From contig NZ_JABBGF010000004.1 in assembly GCF_012927265.1 (NCBI RefSeq), forward strand, positions 1 to 64,000: 64,000 nt of DNA. Reading direction: 5' to 3'. The notes beneath the pieces are model-generated. The model had not been told where the DNA came from. It made no database searches and saw only the letters and a program-made list of their open reading frames with translations. Numbering within the stretch: position 1 is the first letter of the stretch; every line of letters starts with the position of its first letter. This DNA comes from Chryseobacterium cheonjiense (GTDB lineage Bacteria; Bacteroidota; Bacteroidia; Flavobacteriales; Weeksellaceae). Both the position numbers and the translations under genes were made by a program. Shown piece by piece: positions 1 through 8,328 of this stretch.

Positions 1-39
1 GATTAATTTCTATGAGACTTTTTTTGTTTATATCCACTT

Positions 40-130
40 AAGATTCAAGATTCAAAATTCAAAGTTTAAAATTCAAAGTTTAAGGTTCAGAGTTTAAGGT
101 TCAAAGTTCAAAGTTCAAAATTCAAAGTTT
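40..130. repeat. Heptamer tandem repeat (about 13 x 7 nt)
   Basis: Thirteen consecutive 7-nt units, consensus AAAGTTC, with variants AAGATTC, AAAATTC, AAAGTTT and AAGGTTC. The phase is kept throughout; a slightly longer AAAGAGTTT unit ends the run. It lies in a non-coding stretch, so it is a simple intergenic repeat that could vary in copy number by slippage. No function can be read from it. The DNA between it and the next element (131-261) is AT-rich with short ATTCATTA-type iterations and no gene. Confidence 0.85.
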
Positions 131-261
131 AAAGAGTTTATTTAAATAGAATATCCTGGGTTTTACCCATACTTTATTACGCATTACCAATTATTCATTA
201 TTCATTACCGATTGATTGCTTATTGCTCATACTATAATATGACTACTGGTTCTCGTGACGA

Positions 262-376
262 CATCTGCCCTAGCCTCGATAGTAACGGTTACCCCGCAGT
301 AAGGATGGGGATGTGTGGGCATAAGTAAGGCACGTACCGGAACGAGGAGTAAAAGTGGATAGCGAGATCAAGCTTC
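262..376. other. Non-coding, GC-richer intergenic element (possible structured RNA/repeat family)
   Basis: An island clearly richer in G and C than its surroundings, with no convincing ORF. It is bounded by CTAGCCTCGATAG on the left and GGATAGCGAGATC on the right. Inside are short complementary runs (GTAAC/GTTAC, CCCC/GGGG, CGT/ACG). From memory, Chryseobacterium-type genomes carry many intergenic elements framed by CTAGCCCCGAT...GGATAGCGGGA, and the Flavobacteria-specific Flavo-1 RNA motif may be the same thing; I could not verify this. Orientation is unknown, though the remembered form reads on the + strand. Confidence 0.45.
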
Positions 377-496
377 TGAAAAATATTTAGAGTTTTTGTA
401 AATATTAAAATGACCCGAAAATGTTATTTTGAAGGCTTATATTTGAAGTTTGTATGGTTTGTAAGAGCTTTGCGTTTATTATGTAAGCTTAATGCA

Positions 497-525
497 ATAA
501 AAAACCTCCGGCAGAAGACCGGAGG
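497..525 (-). terminator. Rho-independent terminator of the RNase G-type gene
   Basis: The inverted repeat CCTCCGG / CCGGAGG has a 7-nt loop. On the minus strand it is followed by a T-tract, and it sits just downstream of the nuclease stop codon. Confidence 0.85.
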
Positions 526-537
526 CTGTAAGTTTTT

Positions 538-2097
538 TTAATTAGAATATCCTATCAATTCTTCTTTTTTTGAATTGTAAATTCTGTATTCTAAGTATTT
601 AAAAGAGTCTCTTGGAACTACGATTACCCATTTTTTGTATTTCATAAACCATTTCATCTGGATGCTGTTGAATCCTTTGGTAAGGTAAGCTTCCACAAAG
701 GGATGTACGTGCAGGTAAAGCTTTCCTTTTTCCTTTTGCATAATGGTTCTGAGGGTTTCTCCCATTCTTTCCACGATAACGATAGGAGCAACGATTTCTC
801 CGTCTTTATTCGGGTTCTCTTCTTTGGTATCAATCTGTTTTTCCGGACGGTTTCTTTGTCTGGTAATCTGGATCAGTCCGAATTTGCTTGGAGGAAGTAT
901 TTTGTGCCGTGCTTTATCACGTTTCATTTCTTCCTTGAGATGTTCATAAAGATCTCTTCTGTGTTCGGGATTAGTCATATCGATGAAATCGATTACGATA
1001 ATTCCACCCATATCTCGGAGACGTAGCTGTCTTGCAATTTCGGTAGCAGCCATTTTATTGACTCTCAACGCGTGTTCTTTGTTTACGGCTGCCCCGGTAG
1101 TAATGTTGTTTCCGGAGTTTACGTCTACCACATGCAGGGCTTCTGTGTGTTCAATGACAAGATAAGCGCCTTTTGAGCTTGGAATGTTCACATGTTTTCC
1201 AAAGCTTTGCTTGAGCTGTTTTTCCACATTATAATATTCCAGAAGAGGAATATGGGCGTCGTAGAAATGGACAATGTTTTTTCTTTCCGGAGCGATTACT
1301 TCCAGATAGTTTTTCATTTCACTAACCATTTGTTCGTCATCACAAGTGATGCTTACAAAATCCTGGTTGAAATTGTCCCTCAAAATAGCTGAAGCTTTAT
1401 CATCTTCGCTTAAGACTCTGGACGGAACTTTGTTTTTCTGGATATTTTTAAAGGCGGTTTCCCATTTTTGGATCAGCTGATTCATGTCGTTGTGCAGATC
1501 GGCAACTTTTTTCCCTTCTGCTACAGTTCTGATGATCACGCCAAAACCTTCCGGCTTAATGCTTTCGATAAGGGTTCTCAGCCTTTCTTTTTCTTCGGAG
1601 CTTTTTACTTTTTTAGAAATTGACACTTTATTGTCGAAAGGGATAAGAACCAGAAAACGGCCTGTGAGCGAAATCTGGGTAGAAATTCGGGGGCCTTTTG
1701 TAGAAATAGGCTCTTTGGTAATCTGCAGCAAAACAACGTCATCTTTGGCTATTACTTTGTCTACAGTTCCATTTTTATCTATTTCGGGTTGTATCTCGAA
1801 ATTTTTTAAGCTTGAAATGTTTTGTTTTTTGGAAACCGTATCCCTCAGAAATTTTCTGTATGTAAGATATTGGGGTCCCAGATCCTGGTAATGAAGGAAA
1901 GCATCCTTTTCGTAGCCGATATTTACAAAGGCTGCATTCAGGTTGGGGGCCAGCTTTTTTACTTTCCCGATAAACAAATCTCCAACTATAAAGTCACTTT
2001 TGTCCTCTTGCTCATGAAGTTCACATAGTCTTCCGTCTTCCAGCAGTGCAATCTTTGTAAGATCATCTTCATGCGAAACTATTAGTTCTTTCTTCAT
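538..2097 (-). CDS. rng: Ribonuclease E/G family endoribonuclease (RNase G-type)
   Basis: A 519-aa protein starting MKKELIVSHE. Residues about 35-125 form the S1-like RNA-binding region. The DNase I-like catalytic part carries the Mg2+-binding aspartates in VVDVNSGNN and IIVIDFIDM, which are signatures of the RNase E/G family (rRNA processing and mRNA decay in the cytoplasm). The length fits RNase G rather than full RNase E, since there is no long C-terminal degradosome scaffold. After the GLIQITRQR segment the sequence goes straight into the C-terminal small domain without the CPxC zinc-link motif of the enterobacterial enzymes. It is followed by its own terminator and preceded by the small basic-protein and HU genes on the same strand. 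The family assignment is secure; rng versus rne naming is by length. Confidence 0.93.
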   Translation of the reverse strand: MKKELIVSHEDDLTKIALLEDGRLCELHEQEDKSDFIVGDLFIGKVKKLAPNLNAAFVNIGYEKDAFLHYQDLGPQYLTYRKFLRDTVSKKQNISSLKNFEIQPEIDKNGTVDKVIAKDDVVLLQITKEPISTKGPRISTQISLTGRFLVLIPFDNKVSISKKVKSSEEKERLRTLIESIKPEGFGVIIRTVAEGKKVADLHNDMNQLIQKWETAFKNIQKNKVPSRVLSEDDKASAILRDNFNQDFVSITCDDEQMVSEMKNYLEVIAPERKNIVHFYDAHIPLLEYYNVEKQLKQSFGKHVNIPSSKGAYLVIEHTEALHVVDVNSGNNITTGAAVNKEHALRVNKMAATEIARQLRLRDMGGIIVIDFIDMTNPEHRRDLYEHLKEEMKRDKARHKILPPSKFGLIQITRQRNRPEKQIDTKEENPNKDGEIVAPIVIVERMGETLRTIMQKEKGKLYLHVHPFVEAYLTKGFNSIQMKWFMKYKKWVIVVPRDSFKYLEYRIYNSKKEELIGYSN

Positions 2098-2249
2098 TTT
2101 ATTGTAAGATAAAAATTATTAAGAAGGTAGAAAACAGATGTATATTTCATCGTATAAATTTATCCTTAAGTTAAGAATTAGTATTGAATGATCGATAATT
2201 TTTTTAACAAAATATAAAACCTTTTTCCAGTGGCCTCTTAATAGTTGCA

Positions 2250-2302
2250 AAAACAAAATATAGTCGGTGAACCTTTAAAAATTTAAAATCACCAACTATA
2301 TT
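2250..2302 (-). terminator. Terminator downstream of the 29-aa basic protein gene
   Basis: The arms at 2257-2270 and 2289-2302 (AATATAGTCGGTGA against TCACCAACTATATT) pair over 14 positions with one wobble around an 18-nt loop. On the minus strand they are followed by TTGTTTTTG. This separates the small gene from the nuclease gene. Confidence 0.65.
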
Positions 2303-2329
2303 ATATATTATAAATCTCAGGAAATGAGA

Positions 2330-2419
2330 TTATTTTTTCTTATGTCTGTTTGCTCTTCTTCTCTTTTTTCTTTTGTGAGTTGCAACCTTGTGTCTTTTTC
2401 TTTTCTTTCCGCTTGGCAT
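2330..2419 (-). CDS. 29-aa Lys/Arg-rich conserved small protein
   Basis: A 30-codon ORF starting ATG CCA AGC GGA and ending TAA encodes a protein that begins MPSGKKRKRHK and ends NRHKKK. More than half of the residues are Lys, Arg or His. I recall near-identical 29-30-aa proteins encoded next to RNase G/HU genes across Flavobacteriia, usually unannotated because of their size. The extreme basicity suggests an rRNA- or nucleic-acid-binding protein such as a ribosomal accessory protein; that is inference. It starts about 40 nt after the HU stop codon and has its own terminator, so it may be co-transcribed with HU. Confidence 0.75.
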   Translation of the reverse strand: MPSGKKRKRHKVATHKRKKRRRANRHKKK

Positions 2420-2461
2420 AATTATAATTTTTTAGTAACTAGTTAATATTCAGTTAATTTT

Positions 2462-2752
2462 CTATTTTACGGTAACTTTCGTTTTTACTTTCTCCACAAA
2501 AGATTTTGATGGCTTGAAAGCAGGAATGTTATGAGCAGGGATTTCAATTGCAGTGTTCTTGGAGATGTTTCTTCCCGTCTTTGCTGCCCTTGTTTTAATG
2601 ATAAAAGATCCAAAACCTCTCAAATAAACATTATCTCCATTATACATAGAAGTTCTGATTTCTTGCATAAAAGCTTCTACAACTTTCTGTGTTTCATTCT
2701 TTTCGGTTCCCAACTTATTTGAGATGGTGTTTACCAATTCTGCCTTTGTCAT
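2462..2752 (-). CDS. HU/IHF-family DNA-binding protein
   Basis: A 96-aa protein with the complete HU fold: an N-terminal helix pair (MTKAELVNTISNKLG...), the beta-arm entry LRGFGSFIIKTRAAKTGRN, and the intercalating tip with proline (IEIPAHNIPAFKPSK). HU proteins bend and compact DNA in the nucleoid as dimers. The usual HU length is about 90 aa. A good Bacteroidota promoter lies upstream (-33 TTTG, 21 nt, TAAATTTG). The 29-aa basic protein gene follows on the same strand. HU and IHF subunits cannot be separated by eye, so no symbol is assigned. Confidence 0.95.
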   Translation of the reverse strand: MTKAELVNTISNKLGTEKNETQKVVEAFMQEIRTSMYNGDNVYLRGFGSFIIKTRAAKTGRNISKNTAIEIPAHNIPAFKPSKSFVEKVKTKVTVK

Positions 2753-2783
2753 TTCCTTATTTTAATTTTAAATTTTAGGTGTG

Positions 2784-2816
2784 CAAATTTAGTTAAAAAA
2801 ATTGAATATTAGCAAA
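2784..2816 (-). promoter_or_regulatory. Bacteroidota-type promoter of the HU gene
   Basis: On the minus strand TTTG is followed after 21 nt by TAAATTTG, matching the primary sigma factor consensus TTTG / TAnnTTTG of Bacteroidota. The predicted start lies about 25 nt before the HU ATG. Confidence 0.65.
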
Positions 2817-2892
2817 TTAGTGGCAAAATATTTTTCGGTAAGCGATTGAAAACTGACTGTTTACTTACCGTTAAGTTATTATTAAATCACCA

Positions 2893-3564
2893 TTACATAC
2901 TGGAATTATAGTAGCCATTCTCTACACAGAAGCGGATAAGGTGGAGTTTTGTCTTCAGTCCCAGTTTTTCCGTGAGACGGTTGATATAGGTATCTATGGT
3001 TCTGGTACTGAGATTAAGTTTTTCGCCAATTTCCTTGTTGCTGAAGCCTTCATAGCAGAACTTCATAAGCTGGATTTCCGTAGGCGAAAGCTCTTCCTGG
3101 CTCTTTTTCTGTCTTTCCATATAATCCATTACGGCCAGCGGCTGCTGTTCCCATAAATGGGTGTATGCCTCATAATCGAAGCTATCGCCCGTTATTTTTC
3201 CTTTGATAATATCTTTAATGACACTGCTTTTTTTCTGGCAGTAATATAAGTTGGGAATTTTGGAAAGAATTTCCGCCATATCTTCCTGATAGGTTCCGGA
3301 ATATGTAATGATAGGCGTTTCGGTATTGCTTTTTCGGATGTATTTTATGGCTTCAAGTCCGCTTAGCACGGGCATAAAAAGTTCCACAATAAATACATCC
3401 TCCTGTCTTCTGTAATTTCTGCTGATCAGCTCGTGACCATTGTTACAGTCATTTAGAAGAATATAGAAAGGATTTTCGGTAAGCATCTTGATCAGGATTT
3501 TTTTAAAATAAAAATCACTGTCTGCTATGGAAAACCGCACAGTATTGGTCAATAATTTGCTCAC
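2893..3564 (-). CDS. LuxR/NarL-type regulator with degenerate receiver domain
   Basis: A 223-aa protein. Residues about 8-115 are a response-regulator receiver and residues about 155-220 a LuxR-type helix-turn-helix (LSPTEIQLMKF, SNKEIGEKLNLSTRTIDTYI). In the receiver the phospho-acceptor Asp is Glu61: the segment reads IVELFMPVLSG where the family has D-x-x-M-P. The acidic pocket is also altered (ADSD near residue 15). The Thr87/Ser89 switch region and Lys111/112 remain. A Glu there often mimics phosphorylation, so the protein may act without a kinase; no kinase gene is adjacent. It is divergent from the first T6SS gene across a shared 177-bp intergenic region, which makes it a candidate regulator of that locus (inference). 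Confidence 0.85.
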   Translation of the reverse strand: MSKLLTNTVRFSIADSDFYFKKILIKMLTENPFYILLNDCNNGHELISRNYRRQEDVFIVELFMPVLSGLEAIKYIRKSNTETPIITYSGTYQEDMAEILSKIPNLYYCQKKSSVIKDIIKGKITGDSFDYEAYTHLWEQQPLAVMDYMERQKKSQEELSPTEIQLMKFCYEGFSNKEIGEKLNLSTRTIDTYINRLTEKLGLKTKLHLIRFCVENGYYNSSM

Positions 3565-3741
3565 GTTAATATCGATTTGGTGAATGGTGATTTAATCAGA
3601 TCACTAAATTAGGAAAATTAGCTGAAAGTGAAAATTAAAGTTAATTTAATTGAAAGAATAATATTATTTCATAAAAATTCGTAAATTTTGTGAATAAATT
3701 ATTTTTTTATAATTTCACCAAACCAAACAAATCACAAACAT

Positions 3742-4278
3742 ATGTCTTCGAACCGGGAGAAAAAACTAAACAAAGCAGACGTCAGGATAGGCATTTGGAA
3801 ATTTGTTCTATCATTTATCGTTTTATCAGGTGTTTCCTTCATCTGTTTATTTTTCTTTTTTAAAAGCTACGACATCCAAAGACAGGGAATCAGAAAAGAG
3901 GCCGATGATTATCGTTATCTCCTCACCAGAAGCGATCTTCTGAGAACCCATGTAGACAGCATCCTTTACCGTATGGATCAGCTCGATATCAATAAGGTGG
4001 AAAATGATATCTTCCTCAGAAATTCCATTATGGATGATGTAAGGAATGCCAAAGAAGTGATGGGTAAAGACAGCGCAGATAATTTTAAACATTATTCCAT
4101 TCTCATGAAACAGATAGAGCCGATGCTAGCTCTGAAAAAGCAGATCATCGATGTTTCTTACAAAGAGCAGGTTGCATTGAGAAATCTCAGCGAATGTAAG
4201 GGGAAAATCGGGGTGATTAATAACGAGCTCAGGGTAGATCCTACCAGAAAGTTTTCAGGAATAAGACGAAGAAGATAA
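3742..4278 (+). CDS. T6SS-iii inner-membrane protein, TssO-like
   Basis: A 178-aa protein with a short basic cytoplasmic N-terminus, one hydrophobic segment at about residues 21-44 (FVLSFIVLSGVSFICLFFFF) and a helical, charged periplasmic region ending in an Arg-rich tail. Size and topology match TssO, a membrane component specific to Bacteroidota T6SS-iii that helps replace the TssJ/L/M complex of other T6SSs. It is the first gene of a rightward run (next ORF 12 nt away). The name rests on topology, length and context rather than a diagnostic motif. Confidence 0.62.
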   Translation: MSSNREKKLNKADVRIGIWKFVLSFIVLSGVSFICLFFFFKSYDIQRQGIRKEADDYRYLLTRSDLLRTHVDSILYRMDQLDINKVENDIFLRNSIMDDVRNAKEVMGKDSADNFKHYSILMKQIEPMLALKKQIIDVSYKEQVALRNLSECKGKIGVINNELRVDPTRKFSGIRRRR

Positions 4279-4290
4279 AAACATAACAGT

Positions 4291-4818
4291 ATGCAAGGAC
4301 AAATTACACTATCCAAAAAAGAAAGGCATTACCAGTTTTTATATCTGATTGTAATGCTTTTTGCCGCCCTTATTTTTCTTGGAATTATTTTTCTGAAAGG
4401 GTATGATTCTCCTTTTTCCGACGAAGACATCGTTTCTGTACAAAGTCTTGAAGAGAAAGCGAAATTCGATCAGAAGCAGAAACAGTCTTTCAAAGTCTTA
4501 GACAGCACTTTTTCCATGATCAATAGACTTACCGATGAAGCGCCGCAGCCTTTTGAGGAAAATAATATTGTTTATGGTATCAATGACGTAGTCAGCTTTT
4601 TTCAGAACGGAGAAAACATCAATGATATCAGAAAAGACGCTTATCCTCAGATTGCAAAGTTTTACAAAATGTATTTCAATGATAAAAAAGTTGTTTCCAG
4701 CAAAACTGAAAACATTAAAAGCTTTGAAAAACAGTTTGATGAATGCTCTATCGGTTTTAAAGAAAAGAAAAGTCAGCTCTTCCAGCGTGAAACCGCTTTA
4801 AAATCAAGATCACAGTAA
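4291..4818 (+). CDS. T6SS-iii single-pass membrane protein (TssO/TssP-like)
   Basis: A 175-aa protein: a short N-terminal cytoplasmic stretch, one transmembrane segment at about residues 16-36 (YLIVMLFAALIFLGIIFL) and a polar, Lys/Glu-rich periplasmic part that is probably helical or coiled. It has the same plan as the preceding protein, so the two may be paralogous partners in the envelope-spanning part of the T6SS. It lies 12 nt after the first gene and about 60 nt before the PKD-domain gene. Which of the T6SS-iii-specific letters applies could not be settled from the sequence. Confidence 0.55.
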   Translation: MQGQITLSKKERHYQFLYLIVMLFAALIFLGIIFLKGYDSPFSDEDIVSVQSLEEKAKFDQKQKQSFKVLDSTFSMINRLTDEAPQPFEENNIVYGINDVVSFFQNGENINDIRKDAYPQIAKFYKMYFNDKKVVSSKTENIKSFEKQFDECSIGFKEKKSQLFQRETALKSRSQ

Positions 4819-4877
4819 ATTCTCCATTACACCAAAAATAGTACACTAGCACAATACACATCACACAATCATTAACT

Positions 4878-5786
4878 ATGAATTACTTTCAGAAAAACAA
4901 GAAGAACATTATTATCGGTGTTATTGCAACATTGCTGATTGCCGCATTGGTTGCATTATGGCTGCAGAAGAAAGTGATACACTCTTCCGACGATATTGTC
5001 GGGGTTGTATATCCGTCTACCCTGAAAGTGGGCGATACGCTTTCATTTGAAGATAAAACGCAGTTTGCCAAAACCAAAAGGTGGAATTTCGGAGACGGCA
5101 CCAGCAGTGATAAAAGTAACGGAATTCACTTCTACAATAAGCCGGGATATTATCAGGTAACATTGATTATCGATAATAAATATTCTAAATCTTTTCCTAT
5201 TATGGTTTCCTCCAGAAACGTTCCGAAGCCGAAAGATTCTGTAAAAACAATGACGCTTATTGATGCTCCATCGCAAGCCATGCAGTTTGAAAACGTACAA
5301 TTCCGGGCCATTTCAGACGGCAGACAATTTACCTGGAAATTCGGTGAAACCGGAAATATTGATTCCAAAGACAAAATGGCTATCTATTCCTACAAAAAGC
5401 CGGGCGATTACGTAGTAACACTCTATACCGACGAAAGTGTGGAACCTGTTCTCCATCAGATCAAAATTTTGCCGGCATATGATGCGCTTGAAGAAGAAGT
5501 GAGTGTAGAAGACAGCTATGCTAAAATTGATAATGATTTTAAATATCATCTCCAGCAGATCGCCAACGGAAACAGTTTCAATATGCATTACAACTATCTC
5601 CTGAGAACTTATCTGTGTAACAACGAAAATACGGTTGTAAAAGTAAATGACAGCAAAGCCAATAACTTTTACATGTATTGCGCAGGACTTCAGTTCGATA
5701 AAAACAATGTCATCCAGACTGTAAAAGTAAATTTTGATGATGCACAGAACTGTGTTACCAAAGTAGAGATCAACCAAAGCAAATAA
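4878..5786 (+). CDS. T6SS-associated membrane-anchored PKD-domain protein
   Basis: A 302-aa protein: a cytoplasmic stub, a transmembrane helix at about residues 11-29 (IIIGVIATLLIAALVALWL), then two PKD-like beta-sandwich domains. The hallmarks are WNFGDGTSSD followed by YNKPGYYQVTLII, and FTWKFGETG followed by YSYKKPGDYVVTLY. The C-terminal 100 residues form a separate domain. PKD folds mediate protein-protein or glycan contacts, so this is likely a periplasmic structural part of the T6SS envelope complex, between the TssO-like proteins and lipoprotein TssR. It may correspond to TssP, but I cannot confirm the letter. The PKD assignment itself is firm. Confidence 0.7.
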   Translation: MNYFQKNKKNIIIGVIATLLIAALVALWLQKKVIHSSDDIVGVVYPSTLKVGDTLSFEDKTQFAKTKRWNFGDGTSSDKSNGIHFYNKPGYYQVTLIIDNKYSKSFPIMVSSRNVPKPKDSVKTMTLIDAPSQAMQFENVQFRAISDGRQFTWKFGETGNIDSKDKMAIYSYKKPGDYVVTLYTDESVEPVLHQIKILPAYDALEEEVSVEDSYAKIDNDFKYHLQQIANGNSFNMHYNYLLRTYLCNNENTVVKVNDSKANNFYMYCAGLQFDKNNVIQTVKVNFDDAQNCVTKVEINQSK

Positions 5787-5832
5787 CCACGTCCTTTCAG
5801 GACATCACACCAATCATAAAAGATAAAAAAGG

Positions 5833-8232
5833 ATGAAAAATAAACTTCCTCTCGCAGCATATTACATCGGAATATCGGTATTGCTGACAGCCTGTCAGGT
5901 AAAACTACCGTCAAAACGAACACCGGAGCCGTCACAATACGGGCAGGTAGACAATTCTCCTGTAGTTAACGGTTTTCCTAACAAAGCAGTTCCGTGGATA
6001 GCTATTTCAGACCGTTCAAGAAATACCGCCTACCTTGATAAAAGCGACGAAAAGTCGTATAAAGAAGTTAAATTCCTGGAGCCGCTTATGGTTCTCAAGC
6101 ACAGGGATGGTATGGTAAAAGTCGCGGAGTATATTCCGGATGCGTTAATGAAAAAAGTCTCATCCAAACAGGTGAAAACATATGGATGGATTCCGGAATC
6201 TGACCTCCTTTTATGGAGCAACTCGCTGAAGAGCGAAAAAACAGGTTTTCCGGTAAGGGTTGCAGTAGTTCCTAGCAACAGTGAGGTCATCAGGAACTCT
6301 GAACGCTATTATAAAAATGATTCCATCATGGTGTTTAATTCACCGAGTCTTATAGAGCAGGCGAATGTTAAAATTCCGAACGGGCAGATGGTGTATGTCT
6401 ACAAACAGGCTGAAAACAATAAAAGATTTCTGGTAGGAAAAAAACCAAGTATTGATATCGACAGCATAGGTACCAGTCTTTACGGATGGGTAAGTTCAAA
6501 CGTTATTTCGAGCTGGGGGGAACGTTCTGCCGTGAAAATGAAAAACACAACAGGAATTACGGAGACTACTTTAGGAATCCATGAAGGAGCTCCGGGAGGA
6601 AATGATGCTGAAAACCGAACTGCCGTTCTTCTCACCGATGTCAATAAAAGAACGCCTCTTGAAAATATTTTCCCGGTTACTCTGCCCTTGAATGAGCCCC
6701 CGATGCCGGACTCTAAAACCAAATATTTCACCAATATTCTGGATTACAGTAAAAATTACGTATTCAATGTGTTAGGAGAACCGATTTACTTTGATCGGTA
6801 CCGTGAAATCACCGAGAAAAATAAAAAAATCAATATTGTATTCACTCTCGATATCAGTGCTCCCAATGCACCGTATGCACCGATTGTGAAATCTTTGCTG
6901 CAGGATTTACAGTTAAGATTCGAAAAGCCTTCGTATTTTAATCAGATAAGATATGGTGTGGTTTTATATAAAAATAATCCTTGCGGTGACAATGTGGCGG
7001 TTTCTCCTCTGAATACAGATTACAGTAAAATTACAACCTTCATCGATCAGAAAACAAATGAGATGAATTGTGCCAGCAACAGCGGATATCAGCCCGTAAA
7101 CGAAGGATTGATGGCAGCAGGAAATCTTCTGTCGAATTTCCCTGATGAAACCAATATCGTAGTGACTGTAGGAACTTCAGCCAGTCAGGGCGGAAATATG
7201 TATGGCGTAATCAATTCGCTTACACAGGCCCAGGCAAGATTAATTATGTTCCAGACGAGTGCGCGATCTTCAGATACCTACAATGATTTTGTGCTCATGT
7301 CAGAAAATGTGGTAACGAATACAGCGAAAAATATTGCCGAACTGAAAAAGCAGAAGATCATCAATCAGAATGATGTTTTAACGAAAAATAACTTTAATCT
7401 GGTTGAGGGAGACGAAGGTTTCTTCTCTTTAGATTACCCTAAACAAAGCATGGCTCAGGGATTTGTGATCTTTCCAAAAAAAGGAGATATTGCCACTCCG
7501 GGATATCTTAAAAAATCTGTAGACAGTCTTATTGCTCAGGTTACCTTGGACAATACAACGTTGGATAAATCTTTAAATGATTACTTCCATTCATCGGTAG
7601 GAGCAGGAAGAACAGATGTGGATCTGAAGTATAAATACCTCTATCCGGGACTTACAAATCCTGTTCCTGCAGGTATTGCCGCACAGCTTATCAATTACGG
7701 AAATCCATTTCTCGTAAAAGGATACATTCCTAAAGAGCTTAAAGACTACAAGCCTGGACTTGAAAAAGGGATTCTTATTTCTGAAACCGAATATGATAAT
7801 TTAAAATCATTCTACACCGAAGTGTATCAGAAAACCGGTGCGGAAAGAGCCGATTTCAGCCAGGCAAGAGCCATAAGAGAATACATAAAATTGCTTAAGA
7901 AATACAATCCTACCCTAAAATTCCTGGATAAAGGCGATCTATACAAACAGCCGATGTCTTATGCTGTAGGTATAGCTACAGGATTTGATAATTCAGAAGA
8001 AGAACTCATGTCAAAATACATGCTGAAGGGCTGGAAAAAATCTAAAATTGTTACCAGCGAAACCGCAAGGAACTATTTCCGCCACTACAAAGATCTTGCA
8101 GAAAGAATGCTTTCGCACAGAAACGATCCGGCAGTAAAGATCGAGCAGAACGGACAGACTTTCTATTGGCTCAATGAGTATTTTATGCCGACCATGCAGC
8201 CTACGGAACAACCCGAGTATACTAAACATTAA
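5833..8232 (+). CDS. tssR: T6SS-iii lipoprotein TssR
   Basis: A 799-aa protein with a lipoprotein signal (MKNKLPLAAYYIGISVLLTAC, lipobox LTAC). An SH3-like region with GW-type turns covers about residues 50-230, and a von Willebrand A-like region begins near residue 330 (KINIVFTLDISAPNAPYAPIV, then later NIVVTVGTSAS). The metal site of the vWA domain looks degenerate (D-I-S rather than DxSxS). Length, lipobox and vWA-like core match TssR, the large lipoprotein of Bacteroidota T6SS-iii, thought to tie the apparatus to the outer membrane. It is the last gene of the envelope run and is followed by a strong terminator. Confidence 0.75.
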   Translation: MKNKLPLAAYYIGISVLLTACQVKLPSKRTPEPSQYGQVDNSPVVNGFPNKAVPWIAISDRSRNTAYLDKSDEKSYKEVKFLEPLMVLKHRDGMVKVAEYIPDALMKKVSSKQVKTYGWIPESDLLLWSNSLKSEKTGFPVRVAVVPSNSEVIRNSERYYKNDSIMVFNSPSLIEQANVKIPNGQMVYVYKQAENNKRFLVGKKPSIDIDSIGTSLYGWVSSNVISSWGERSAVKMKNTTGITETTLGIHEGAPGGNDAENRTAVLLTDVNKRTPLENIFPVTLPLNEPPMPDSKTKYFTNILDYSKNYVFNVLGEPIYFDRYREITEKNKKINIVFTLDISAPNAPYAPIVKSLLQDLQLRFEKPSYFNQIRYGVVLYKNNPCGDNVAVSPLNTDYSKITTFIDQKTNEMNCASNSGYQPVNEGLMAAGNLLSNFPDETNIVVTVGTSASQGGNMYGVINSLTQAQARLIMFQTSARSSDTYNDFVLMSENVVTNTAKNIAELKKQKIINQNDVLTKNNFNLVEGDEGFFSLDYPKQSMAQGFVIFPKKGDIATPGYLKKSVDSLIAQVTLDNTTLDKSLNDYFHSSVGAGRTDVDLKYKYLYPGLTNPVPAGIAAQLINYGNPFLVKGYIPKELKDYKPGLEKGILISETEYDNLKSFYTEVYQKTGAERADFSQARAIREYIKLLKKYNPTLKFLDKGDLYKQPMSYAVGIATGFDNSEEELMSKYMLKGWKKSKIVTSETARNYFRHYKDLAERMLSHRNDPAVKIEQNGQTFYWLNEYFMPTMQPTEQPEYTKH

Positions 8233-8249
8233 TCATTTATAATATCAAA

Positions 8250-8275
8250 AAGCGGAATTAAATTCCGCTTTTTTT
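8250..8275 (+). terminator. Terminator after tssR
   Basis: AAGCGGAATT and AATTCCGCTT pair perfectly over 10 bp around a single A and are followed by a T-run. This ends the envelope-gene transcript. Confidence 0.88.
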
Positions 8276-8297
8276 AATTTTTTAATGTAAATTTTTC

Positions 8298-8305
8298 TAT
8301 CTTTG
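8298..8305 (+). promoter_or_regulatory. -7 element (TATCTTTG) of the spike/effector unit
   Basis: TATCTTTG matches TAnnTTTG and lies about 24 nt before the ATG of the DUF4280 gene, directly after the tssR terminator. No clear -33 TTTG was found. Confidence 0.5.
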
Positions 8306-8328
8306 ATCTTACCCAAATCAGAAATATT

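Noticed and set aside
5313..5777. Minus-strand ORFs opposite the T6SS structural genes
   Set aside because: Cys/Phe/Ile-rich low-complexity translations typical of antisense reading of Lys/Asn-rich genes.
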